DNA of 5,751 nucleotides from an uncultured Bacilli bacterium (GTDB lineage Bacteria > Bacillota_I > Bacilli_A > RF39 > UBA660). Below, one piece after another: positions 1 to 5,751 of the stretch. Both the position numbers and the translations under genes were made by a program. Positions within the stretch are counted from its first letter, which is position 1, and the number at the start of each line of letters is the position of its first letter. The DNA lies in assembly GCA_934096785.1 (NCBI GenBank), contig CAKONA010000069.1, positions 1 through 5,751 on the forward strand. Reading direction: 5' to 3'. The notes below the pieces were generated by a model that did no database searches, was not told the DNA's origin, and was given only the letters and a program-made list of their open reading frames with translations.

Positions 1-392
1 ACTTTTTTATCTTCTTCAGTCATGTGATCGTATCCAAGTAGATGTAATAATCCATGTACTGCTAAATAACAAAATTCACGTTTTATACTGTGTCCATATT
101 CACTTGCTTGTTCTACGCATCTATCGTAACAAATATATATTTCTCCTAGGAATCTAATATTATCGTATTCTACGTCATCTACTTCTTCGAATGCAAATGA
201 TATTACATCTGTAACTGCATCTTTATTTCTATATTCTTTGTTTATTTCCTGTATTCTTTGTTTGTCTACTATTACTATGTTTAACATTGGATTATTAACT
301 TTTAAGTGTTTACATGCGAATTTGATTACTCTATCTAGTTCATTAAAATCAATGTCATCATGGTCTGTTGTGTTTATTATATAGTCTTCCAT
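1..392 (-). CDS. ybeY: Endoribonuclease YbeY, rRNA maturation factor (C-terminus cut by window edge)
   Basis: This is a UPF0054-family zinc metalloprotein, known as a single-strand endoribonuclease acting in 16S rRNA 3'-end maturation and ribosome quality control in the cytoplasm. The frame, read from ATG 392-390, gives 130 residues before the window ends. The family zinc site HGLLHLLGYDH is at residues 113-123, with ligands His113, His117 and His123. The conserved NKEYRNKDAVTDVISF block is at 51-66 and GEIYI at 83-87. Family members are about 155 residues, so roughly 25 C-terminal residues lie outside the window; all catalytic elements are present. The start is set by a perfect AGGAGG six bases upstream. 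It is the last visible gene of the yqfC-yqfD-VanZ-ybeY operon, and its Shine-Dalgarno overlaps the stop codon of the VanZ gene. In Bacillus subtilis the orthologue (yqfG) is also downstream of yqfCD. The identification is secure. Confidence 0.96.
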   Translation of the reverse strand, partial: MEDYIINTTDHDDIDFNELDRVIKFACKHLKVNNPMLNIVIVDKQRIQEINKEYRNKDAVTDVISFAFEEVDDVEYDNIRFLGEIYICYDRCVEQASEYGHSIKREFCYLAVHGLLHLLGYDHMTEEDKK

Positions 393-398
393 TTAAAA

Positions 399-404
399 CC
401 TCCT
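399..404 (-). promoter_or_regulatory. Ribosome binding site of ybeY, overlapping the upstream stop codon
   Basis: AGGAGG on the minus strand, followed by the six bases TTTTAA and then ATG at 392. It is a perfect Shine-Dalgarno and decides the ybeY start. The TAG stop of the VanZ gene (405-403) overlaps its first two bases, so ribosomes finishing VanZ stop on the ybeY initiation site. This favours re-initiation or coupled translation. Confidence 0.85.
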
Positions 405-1002
405 AAATAATTCTATATACATAAAGTCCTATAAGTATTAATACTATTATACTAAGTAAGTTAAAGAACCAATCTCGTTGTAGGAATTTTGGCATGTGTG
501 TTCTTATAGCGTTAAGTGCTGTGTAAAGTAAGAAACCTATTATTCCACCTACTACGTTTAATATTATATCATCTATGTCAAATGATCTTCCAATATAGTG
601 TTGTGTTACTTCTATTGTTAAACTTGATAAAAGTGAAATTAATGTAATAGTACCAAGTCCTTTTATTTTACAATAGCTTGTCGCAAAGTATCCAAGTGGA
701 ATAAATAATAGAATATTTCCAAATACTTGTTTATAAAATGCTCTACTACCTACTTCGTATCTTAATATTTCTTTAAATGGCATTAAGTTAGTGCCACCTC
801 CAGGTAAATCTTGACTAGTAACAAGTTGGAATAATAAAACTAGGTATGCTAGAAATAATATTTGATATATCTCTTCATAAAGACAAAATTTTCTTTTGTC
901 ACTAGTCATTATGTATGTTACTCTTAATATTACTACTATGGCTACAACTATTATTAAAGTTGGCCATGACATTTTTATTACACTTCTAATTGCTCCGTCC
1001 AT
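403..1002 (-). CDS. VanZ-family integral membrane protein
   Basis: A 199-residue protein with about six hydrophobic segments (near residues 15-31, 44-62, 93-110, 115-133, 145-162 and 181-198). It carries the VanZ-like signature blocks: NLMPF at 72-76, FGNILLFIPLGY at 94-105, Glu131 and Gln134 in the fourth segment, and GRSFDIDDIILNVVGG at 138-153. The founding VanZ gives low-level teicoplanin resistance, but most chromosomal homologues have no defined role, so no resistance function is claimed. The ATG at 1002 follows AAAAGGA with a spacing of about nine bases. The start overlaps the 3' end of yqfD by 17 bases, and the stop overlaps the ybeY Shine-Dalgarno, so the gene is embedded in the operon rather than loosely inserted. 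It stands where phoH and yqfF lie in B. subtilis. Met11 (ATG at 972) is an alternative start but has no visible Shine-Dalgarno. Family call strong, function unknown. Confidence 0.87.
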   Translation of the reverse strand: MDGAIRSVIKMSWPTLIIVVAIVVILRVTYIMTSDKRKFCLYEEIYQILFLAYLVLLFQLVTSQDLPGGGTNLMPFKEILRYEVGSRAFYKQVFGNILLFIPLGYFATSYCKIKGLGTITLISLLSSLTIEVTQHYIGRSFDIDDIILNVVGGIIGFLLYTALNAIRTHMPKFLQRDWFFNLLSIIVLILIGLYVYRII

Positions 1003-2140
1003 TTAAATCATCCTTTTCTATAATATTAGAAGTAACCCCTATATTCTCGTAAACCTTGAAAAATACTTCTATATTCATTTTACTACGAAATACCTCTTTT
1101 TTCAAAACTTTTTTAGAAATTATATATTCATTTTTATTAAGTTTGTTTTTAATCTTTGATTCGCTTCTTTTTAAGGCTTCTTCGTATGCAGTTTTTTCAT
1201 CTATATTATAGTCTATATACTTATATTCTTTCTTTGTTTCTTTATATAGTTTAAAGAATAGATATGGCTTATCTAATATAAGATGTTTTTCATTCATTGT
1301 ATTATTACTATTGTATTTACCAATAAGTGTGAATTTCTTATTTAGTATGTCTAAGTAATAGTGATTTATTACTTTACCTGTTTCTGTGTATTCTGTGTAA
1401 TTAAATGGAATTGTTGTGTTTACTTTATACCATACTTCTGCGTATACTTCTCCTTTTGCTTCAACTTGACTCACTATTTCATCATTTTTAAGAATGTTTC
1501 CTGTTATTAAGACTTCTCCTTTTTTAACATAATCATTTATATCTTTAAGTTTAGTTCCTTTAGAGGATTTAATATATTTAATTAGTCCATCTTTAGATGC
1601 TATTATGTCTTTAGAAGTATTATCTGTATTGTTAGTTTTATTCTTTATTCTTTTAGTTAATTCTATATTATAAGTACATCCTTTTTCTTGTATTTCTAAC
1701 CATTCTAACACGTCTTCATTATCTTTTAGTATTTTAGATTTTATAAGTGATAGTTCTTTAAATGATTTTTTCTTTTTATAGATAGAAATGTTATACTTTT
1801 TTAGACTATCATAAATATTATTATATAGTTCTTTATCATTGGTGTTTATATTTACTTTAAATATTGTATTAGTAAGAAGATATAAAACTAAAAAAGAAAT
1901 AAATAGTGATGTTAACATATATTTATTAGTTCTTATATAATTAGTAATAAACATTTTTCCATAGTAAGAAACTACTTTGGTTTTGTATCTTCTTTTAATC
2001 TTTTTATAGTCAGTAATGTCTACTGTTAAGATGTAATTATCTTTTAGTATTAGGTTTTCATAATAGATGTTGTGATAAACTAGATAATTCATGAATTTAT
2101 AACTATTTGTATAAACAATTATTCTTACCTTATTATTCAT
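986..2140 (-). CDS. yqfD: Sporulation protein YqfD
   Basis: A 384-residue protein, close to the usual length of about 400 for YqfD. It has a polar N-terminal region (1-73), one clear membrane segment at about 75-94, and a long C-terminal part that probably lies outside the membrane. Residues 95-165 resemble the domain that follows the membrane anchor in the family. The family-typical block IIASKDGLIKYI (179-190), then VKKGEVLITG (205-214) and AKGEVYAEVWY (228-238), is well preserved. In B. subtilis yqfD is sigma-E dependent and needed for efficient sporulation; its biochemical activity is not established. The start follows AAAGGAA with a spacing of about ten bases and overlaps the end of yqfC by eight bases; the 3' end overlaps the VanZ gene by 17. 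The protein is very rich in Lys, Asn, Ile and Tyr, as expected for an AT-rich genome, and diverges most in the spacer at 166-177 (Asn/Thr run). Confidence 0.9.
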   Translation of the reverse strand: MNNKVRIIVYTNSYKFMNYLVYHNIYYENLILKDNYILTVDITDYKKIKRRYKTKVVSYYGKMFITNYIRTNKYMLTSLFISFLVLYLLTNTIFKVNINTNDKELYNNIYDSLKKYNISIYKKKKSFKELSLIKSKILKDNEDVLEWLEIQEKGCTYNIELTKRIKNKTNNTDNTSKDIIASKDGLIKYIKSSKGTKLKDINDYVKKGEVLITGNILKNDEIVSQVEAKGEVYAEVWYKVNTTIPFNYTEYTETGKVINHYYLDILNKKFTLIGKYNSNNTMNEKHLILDKPYLFFKLYKETKKEYKYIDYNIDEKTAYEEALKRSESKIKNKLNKNEYIISKKVLKKEVFRSKMNIEVFFKVYENIGVTSNIIEKDDLNGRSN

Positions 2141-2360
2141 TAAATTCTATTTCCTTTATAGTACCTATTATTCTTAAGTCACAACTATCTAGTTTATTAA
2201 TTATAAGATTATTTCCTTTTATATGTAGTGTTTTATTATTCAGTTTTATTACTATATATGCTCTTGTTATATCTTCTATTTTTAAGTAGTTTCTTATACA
2301 TATAGTGTTTTCTTCTATTAATAATTTGTATTTATTATCTTTTATAAATTCTTTTATCAT
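2133..2360 (-). CDS. yqfC: Sporulation protein YqfC (YabP/YqfC family)
   Basis: A small protein of 75 residues if started at ATG 2360. The C-terminal two thirds match the YabP/YqfC pattern: short beta-strand-like repeats with ICIRNYLKIEDI, IVIKLNNKTLHIKGNNLIINKL and LRIIGTIKEIEF. This aligns by eye with B. subtilis YqfC (about 93 residues), whose N-terminus is longer. The role is inferred from the family: a sporulation protein made in the mother cell under sigma-E and encoded next to yqfD. The stop overlaps the yqfD start by eight bases, supporting coupling. The frame is open upstream to a TTG at 2405, which would give 90 residues (MIFTYKKHFYIIKLT added), but that TTG lies inside the stem-loop of the upstream terminator. 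ATG 2360 has no Shine-Dalgarno, so the exact start is uncertain. Family call good, start moderate. Confidence 0.8.
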   Translation of the reverse strand: MIKEFIKDNKYKLLIEENTICIRNYLKIEDITRAYIVIKLNNKTLHIKGNNLIINKLDSCDLRIIGTIKEIEFNE

Positions 2361-2370
2361 AGTTAATTTT

Positions 2371-2399
2371 ATGATATAGAAATGTTTTTTATAAGTAAA
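2371..2399 (-). promoter_or_regulatory. Possible promoter of the yqfC-yqfD-VanZ-ybeY operon
   Basis: On the minus strand TTTACT (2399-2394, 4 of 6 to TTGACA) is followed after 17 bases by TATCAT (2376-2371, 5 of 6 to TATAAT), a plausible sigma-A promoter. Overlapping it, CATAAAAT (2373-2366) matches the sigma-E -10 consensus CATACAAT at 7 of 8 positions, though the matching -35 region is weak. Either would start RNA only about 0-5 bases before ATG 2360. In an AT-rich region such matches arise by chance, so this is tentative. Confidence 0.3.
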
Positions 2400-2420
2400 A
2401 ATCAAGGACTAGCCTTGATT
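2397..2420 (-). terminator. Rho-independent-like terminator after the ABC exporter operon
   Basis: On the minus strand, AATCAAGG (2420-2413), a five-base loop (CTAGT) and CCTTGATT (2407-2400) form a perfect 8 bp stem. A run of five T ends the structure at 2401-2397. The left arm shares its first bases with the TAA stop of the exporter gene (2421-2419). The stem has only three G:C pairs, so termination may be partial and some transcripts could read into yqfC. Confidence 0.65.
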
Positions 2421-4584
2421 AATTTTGAAATTGTGAGTTATATAGTTCTGCGTAGAATCCATTTTGTTTCATTAATTCTTCGTGTGAACCTGTTTCGATT
2501 ACATTTCCATCTTTCATAACTAATATGATGTCTGCATTTTTGATTGTTGAAAGTCTATGTGCGATTATGAATGATGTTCTTCCTTCAGTTAGTTTATCCA
2601 TTGCTTTTTGTACAAGTTCTTCTGTTCTTGTATCTACTGATGAGGTTGCTTCATCTAATATTAAGAATGGAGAATTTTTTATCATACCACGAGCTATAGT
2701 TAGAAGTTGTTTTTGACCAGCTGATACTGAATCATTATCTTCCATTTTGTAATCTAATGTTTTAGGAAGAGATTTTACGAAGTGATCTACTCCGACTACT
2801 TTTAGGGCTTCCCATATTTCATTATCACTTACGTCACTCTTATTAAATTTAATGTTGTCTCTTATAGAGCCTTCAAATAACCATGTGTCTTGAAGTACCA
2901 TTATGAATAAGTCATGTATGTTTTCTCTTGTTAGATTGTTTATACTTATTCCATCTATTTTAATGTTTCCACTATTTATTTCATAGAATTTCATAAGAAG
3001 ATTTACCATTGTTGTTTTACCTGCGCCTGTAGGGCCTACGATAGCTACTTTTTGTCCAGGTTTTACGTTACATGTAAAGTCTTTTATGATTGTTTTGTCT
3101 TCATCATAGCCAAATTTAACATGATTAAACTCTATATTTCCTTTTACTTTAGATGGAACTAAAACACCATTTAGATTTGATTCATCAGTCATTTCAGTTT
3201 CTTCAATGAATTCAAATACTCTTTCTGATGCAGCACTTGCTGTTTGTAGTTGTGTCATACTTTGTGCGATTTGAGATAACGGACTTGTAAATAGTCTTGC
3301 ATATATCATGAAAGCTACGATTGTTCCGAATGTGATATTTCCTTTTAATGTAAGGATAGATCCAACTATACATACAGCAACATAACTAAGGTTTCCAATG
3401 AATCCCATCATTGGTGGCATAAGACCTGATAAGAATTGACTCTTTCTGTTACAGTTATAAACATTCATATTTAGTTTATTAAACTTTTCTAATGATTCAG
3501 CCTCTGCGTTATATGCTTTAACTACATTATGTGAACTATATATTTCTTCGATATGACCATTTAATTTACCTAATTCAACTTGTCTTTGATTAAAGTATTT
3601 TTGTGATTTAGAAAGTACAAGTCCCATAAATGCAAAACCTAAGAGTGAAGATAAAATACAAGTAATAGCCATTATATAGTTAGTGGTAAACATCATAATG
3701 ATACATCCAATAAATAATGTTATAGCACCTACTAATGTACCTAAACTACTTTGAAGAGACATGTTAATTGTATCAACATCATTAGTAACTCTTGATAAGA
3801 TATCTCCATAACTATTTTTATCAAAGTATTTTAGTGGTAGTTTGTTTATCTTTTTTGATATTTTAGTTCTAAGGCTTTTAGCGAAGTTATTAGATGAGAT
3901 GACCATTAAGATATTTTCAAAGTAACTAAATAATGCACTTAATAGATAAACGCATACTAAGAATATAGTTATTTTTTTAATTTTAGTTAAGTTCATGTTT
4001 GGTTTTATAAGTTCATTAATGTTCTTTGATAGTTTATCAAGTTCACTATATATTTTAGTTGGTTCATTTAAGTCTACTTTAGACATAGTACTAACAAAAG
4101 CTACTTTATCTTTATTAGTAATTATTACATCATCTATAACAGTGTCTTTAAATACAAGTAGTTTTACGCTTTCAGGTAAGTCATTTACTAAAGATTCTTT
4201 GTTTTCACTAGTGTTTAGTTCACTAAGTATTTGAAAGTATTTAGTTTTATCTTCTGTACTTAAAGTATTAACATCTTCTTCACTTAATATAATGTTATTT
4301 TGTATATCAGTTTGTATATCTTTAACTAAAAGTTCCATATTAGATTTATTAATGATAAGTCCTTCTTGTATTTCATTAGTTAAGTCTTTTATTTTATTTG
4401 GACCTATTATTGAAAGAATGCTACTTAAAGAAGCTAATATAACTGCGATAACTATAAGATGCATGTATGGACTTAGGTACTTTTTTAAATTTAATAATGC
4501 TTTTTTGAAGTCTTTTGGTTTTTCACTAGGACCTCTTCCAGGAGCGTGTCCTCTTCTAGGTCTAGATTCTTTATCATTATTCAT
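2419..4584 (-). CDS. ABC exporter half-transporter, BmrD/YheH-like subunit with catalytic site residues
   Basis: A 721-residue type IV ABC exporter half. It starts with a basic Gly/Pro/Arg-rich tail (7-22), typical of this subfamily. The membrane domain follows: TM1 about 41-60, a large polar extracytoplasmic insert at 61-203, and further helices near 204-230, 283-300, 302-325, 393-413 and 416-435. The nucleotide-binding domain has A-loop Tyr493, Walker A GPTGAGKT (517-524), Q-loop Gln565, signature SVSAGQKQ (619-626), Walker B FLILDE with catalytic Glu645, D-loop SSVD (648-651) and switch His676. The signature reads SAGQ, not SGGQ. Its start overlaps the end of the upstream ABC gene by eight bases, and that gene has the complementary degenerate residues, so the two should form one ATP-driven exporter of drugs, lipids or peptides; the substrate is unknown. 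BmrD of B. subtilis (about 673 residues) also has an extracellular domain between TM1 and TM2. The start is set by AAGGAGG nine bases upstream. Confidence 0.93.
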   Translation of the reverse strand: MNNDKESRPRRGHAPGRGPSEKPKDFKKALLNLKKYLSPYMHLIVIAVILASLSSILSIIGPNKIKDLTNEIQEGLIINKSNMELLVKDIQTDIQNNIILSEEDVNTLSTEDKTKYFQILSELNTSENKESLVNDLPESVKLLVFKDTVIDDVIITNKDKVAFVSTMSKVDLNEPTKIYSELDKLSKNINELIKPNMNLTKIKKITIFLVCVYLLSALFSYFENILMVISSNNFAKSLRTKISKKINKLPLKYFDKNSYGDILSRVTNDVDTINMSLQSSLGTLVGAITLFIGCIIMMFTTNYIMAITCILSSLLGFAFMGLVLSKSQKYFNQRQVELGKLNGHIEEIYSSHNVVKAYNAEAESLEKFNKLNMNVYNCNRKSQFLSGLMPPMMGFIGNLSYVAVCIVGSILTLKGNITFGTIVAFMIYARLFTSPLSQIAQSMTQLQTASAASERVFEFIEETEMTDESNLNGVLVPSKVKGNIEFNHVKFGYDEDKTIIKDFTCNVKPGQKVAIVGPTGAGKTTMVNLLMKFYEINSGNIKIDGISINNLTRENIHDLFIMVLQDTWLFEGSIRDNIKFNKSDVSDNEIWEALKVVGVDHFVKSLPKTLDYKMEDNDSVSAGQKQLLTIARGMIKNSPFLILDEATSSVDTRTEELVQKAMDKLTEGRTSFIIAHRLSTIKNADIILVMKDGNVIETGSHEELMKQNGFYAELYNSQFQN

Positions 4585-5721
4585 TTTCTAGTTCCTCCTT
4601 TGATAATTGTGAGTATGCGATTTCTTTATATACTTCACAGTTTTTAAGTAGTTCTTTATGTGTACCCATACCTACACATTTACCTTTATCAAGTACAATT
4701 ATTTTATCTGCGTTTTTAATAGTACCTATTCTTTGCGCTACGATTATACTTGTAGCATCTTTAGTGTAATTTTTTAATTCTTTTCTAAGAACATAATCTG
4801 TTTTATAGTCAAGAGCACTAAATGAGTCATCAAAGATGTATATTTCAGGGTCTCTTGCGATAGCTCTTGCGATACTTAATCTTTGTTTTTGACCACCTGA
4901 TACATTAGTACCACCTTGTGATATATTTGATTCATATTTATTAGACATTTTCTCAACGAATTCAGTGGCTTGTGCGACTTTGACAGCTTCTTTTATTTTT
5001 TCTTTAGTTACTTCATAATTAGTCTTATGTCCATAGCTAACATTGTAGTTAACACTTCCTCTAAACATTACTGCTTTTTGAGGTATGTAACCTAAACGGT
5101 CATGAAGAGAATTTAAAGTATAATTTTTTACATCTATTCCGTCTACCAAAACTTTACCTTCAGTTACATCATAGAATCTTGGGATTAGATTTATAAGGGT
5201 ACTTTTTCCACTACCTGTTGAACCTATTATAGCGACAGTCTCTCCTTTTTCTGCTTTAAATGAAATGTCTTCTAGAATGTATTCTTCTGAATCTGGATAT
5301 TTAAATGATACATGTTTAAATTCTACTGTACCTACTTCTGAAGATTTAGTTTCTTTTCCATCTTTAATTTTTGTTTTAGTATTCAATACTTCGTTTATAC
5401 GATCTGCTGAAATGGATGCTCTTGGGTACATAATGAATATCATTGCTAACATTAAGAATGACATTATTACTTGCATAGCATAACTACTAAATACAACCAT
5501 ATTACTGAAAAGTGTTATCTTATCAGCAAGAAGTGCCTTACTTATAAGGATTGAACCCATAAAGTAAATGCTTAAGGATACTCCATTCATTATTAAGTAC
5601 ATCATTGGTGACATTAAACCCATTACTTTTTGATTAAATAGTTGAGTATTTGTAAGTTTCTTATTTACTTTTTCAAACTTTTCTTCTTGGTACTCTTCTG
5701 CATTAAATGCTCTTATTACTC
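4577..5721 (-). CDS. ABC exporter half-transporter, BmrC/YheI-like subunit with degenerate ATP site (5' end missing)
   Basis: The C-terminal 380 or so residues of a type IV ABC exporter half; members are usually about 580 residues, so roughly 200 N-terminal residues are missing. The retained part begins GVIRAFNAEEYQ, the conserved coupling-helix region, so the reading frame is genuine right up to the adapter junction near 5721. Two membrane helices follow, then the nucleotide-binding domain. Counting from the in-frame Met at 5623, it has Walker A GSTGSGKS (134-141), Q-loop Gln182, signature VSGGQKQ (241-247), Walker B IYIFDD with Asp266 in place of the catalytic Glu, and switch-loop Gln297 in place of His. 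These two substitutions mark the subunit that carries the degenerate site in heterodimeric exporters such as BmrCD, LmrCD and TM287/288. It overlaps the partner gene by eight bases. Met 5623 is internal, not the true start. The in-frame TAA at 5731-5729 belongs to adapter sequence, so this is not a pseudogene. Confidence 0.92.
4594..4600 (-). promoter_or_regulatory. Ribosome binding site of the BmrD-like gene, inside the upstream ABC gene
   Basis: AAGGAGG lies nine bases before ATG 4584 on the minus strand, within the last codons of the upstream ABC subunit. It supports the chosen start and suggests that the two subunits are translated at matched rates. Confidence 0.8.
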
Positions 5722-5740
5722 CTGTCTCTTATACACATCT
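5722..5740. other. Sequencing-library artefact: Tn5 mosaic end (Nextera adapter), with unplaced tail to 5751
   Basis: The 19 bases CTGTCTCTTATACACATCT are an exact copy of the reverse complement of the Tn5 transposase mosaic end, AGATGTGTATAAGAGACAG, used in Nextera tagmentation libraries. It sits 11 bases from the end of the sequence and interrupts the ABC transporter frame in the middle of a conserved domain with a TAA codon. The following 11 bases (5741-5751) match neither common adapter continuation beyond perhaps the first two bases, and cannot be interpreted. I read this as untrimmed adapter or a chimeric read at a contig end, not a biological transposon end. Confidence 0.93.
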
Positions 5741-5751
5741 CCTTTTTAATG

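Noticed and set aside
2107..2289. Plus-strand open frame of 60 codons
   Set aside because: It lies opposite yqfC and the start of yqfD, has no ribosome site or recognisable domain, and its hydrophobic content simply reflects antisense of AT-rich coding DNA.
2361..2405. TTG at 2405 as the yqfC start
   Set aside because: The codon is within the terminator stem-loop and has only a weak AAGG, itself inside the stem. The added residues do not resemble the YqfC N-terminus. It is not fully excluded.
2525..2716. Plus-strand open frame of 63 codons
   Set aside because: Antisense to the nucleotide-binding domain of the BmrD-like subunit, including the Walker B and switch region, whose coding sense is certain.
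3995..4591. Two plus-strand open frames (3995-4234 and 4292-4591)
   Set aside because: Both are antisense to the ectodomain and N-terminus of the BmrD-like gene. They have Ser/Leu-rich composition typical of antisense frames, and no initiation signals.
5265..5483. Plus-strand open frame of 72 codons
   Set aside because: Antisense to the BmrC-like subunit around the start of its nucleotide-binding domain; no independent evidence of coding.
5621..5623. Met codon at 5623 as the true start of the upstream ABC subunit
   Set aside because: Conserved ABC exporter sequence (GVIRAFNAEEYQ and the following helix) continues in frame for 32 codons upstream. The protein would also lack most of its membrane domain.
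5729..5731. In-frame TAA suggesting that the BmrC-like gene is a pseudogene
   Set aside because: The stop lies wholly inside the 19-base Tn5 mosaic end, so it comes from adapter sequence and not from the genome.
5722..5740. A natural Tn5 or IS50 element end
   Set aside because: The sequence is the hyperactive mosaic end used in library kits, not the natural IS50 outside or inside end. It is at the edge of the sequence, with no transposase or target duplication.
1..5751. Alternative genetic code (TGA as Trp), considered because of the very low GC
   Set aside because: The Trp codons checked in the VanZ gene are TGG, all frames are intact with the standard code, and sporulation genes argue against a mycoplasma-like lineage.
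1..5751. CRISPR arrays, tRNA or rRNA genes, riboswitches, insertion sequences
   Set aside because: No spaced direct repeats, tRNA-like cloverleaf, rRNA segment or transposase was seen on either strand, and nearly all of the window is accounted for by coding sequence.

Overview
This window comes from a very AT-rich, low-GC Gram-positive bacterium (Bacillota), probably an endospore former or a relative of one. The evidence is the adjacent sporulation pair yqfC-yqfD, canonical AGGAGG-type ribosome binding sites, a YbeY of Firmicutes type and a BmrCD/LmrCD-type heterodimeric ABC exporter. The standard bacterial code fits: Trp is TGG where I checked, and the stops seen are TAA and TAG. I cannot name a genus. 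The end of the sequence looks like the end of a short-read contig.

Every supported gene lies on the minus strand, so transcription runs from high to low coordinates, and there is no intergenic stretch over 300 bases. From the upstream end: (1) positions 5741-5751 are an uninterpretable tail and 5722-5740 is an exact Tn5 mosaic end, the constant part of Nextera adapters, so the native sequence stops at about 5721; (2) 5721-4577 is the 3' two thirds of an ABC exporter half-transporter with a degenerate ATP site; (3) 4584-2419 is its complete partner, with canonical catalytic residues and a large extracytoplasmic insert; (4) 2420-2397 is a small stem-loop followed by T residues, the likely terminator of the exporter operon; (5) yqfC (2360-2133), yqfD (2140-986), a VanZ-family membrane protein (1002-403) and ybeY (392-1, cut by the window edge) form a tightly packed operon.

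The two exporter genes overlap by 8 bases and their active-site changes are complementary, so they should form one heterodimeric exporter. One subunit carries Walker B Asp and switch-loop Gln. The other keeps Glu and His but has a variant signature (SAGQ) that would face the degenerate site. In the second operon, YqfC and YqfD are sporulation proteins (sigma-E controlled in Bacillus subtilis), while YbeY is a general RNA-maturation nuclease. In B. subtilis, phoH and the 7TM-HD gene yqfF lie between yqfD and ybeY; here a VanZ-like gene occupies that place.

I did not find a clearly new biological system. The points most worth a second look are the adapter at the contig end, the VanZ replacement in the yqfD-ybeY neighbourhood, the complementary degeneracy and ectodomain of the exporter, and a possible leaderless start for yqfC.
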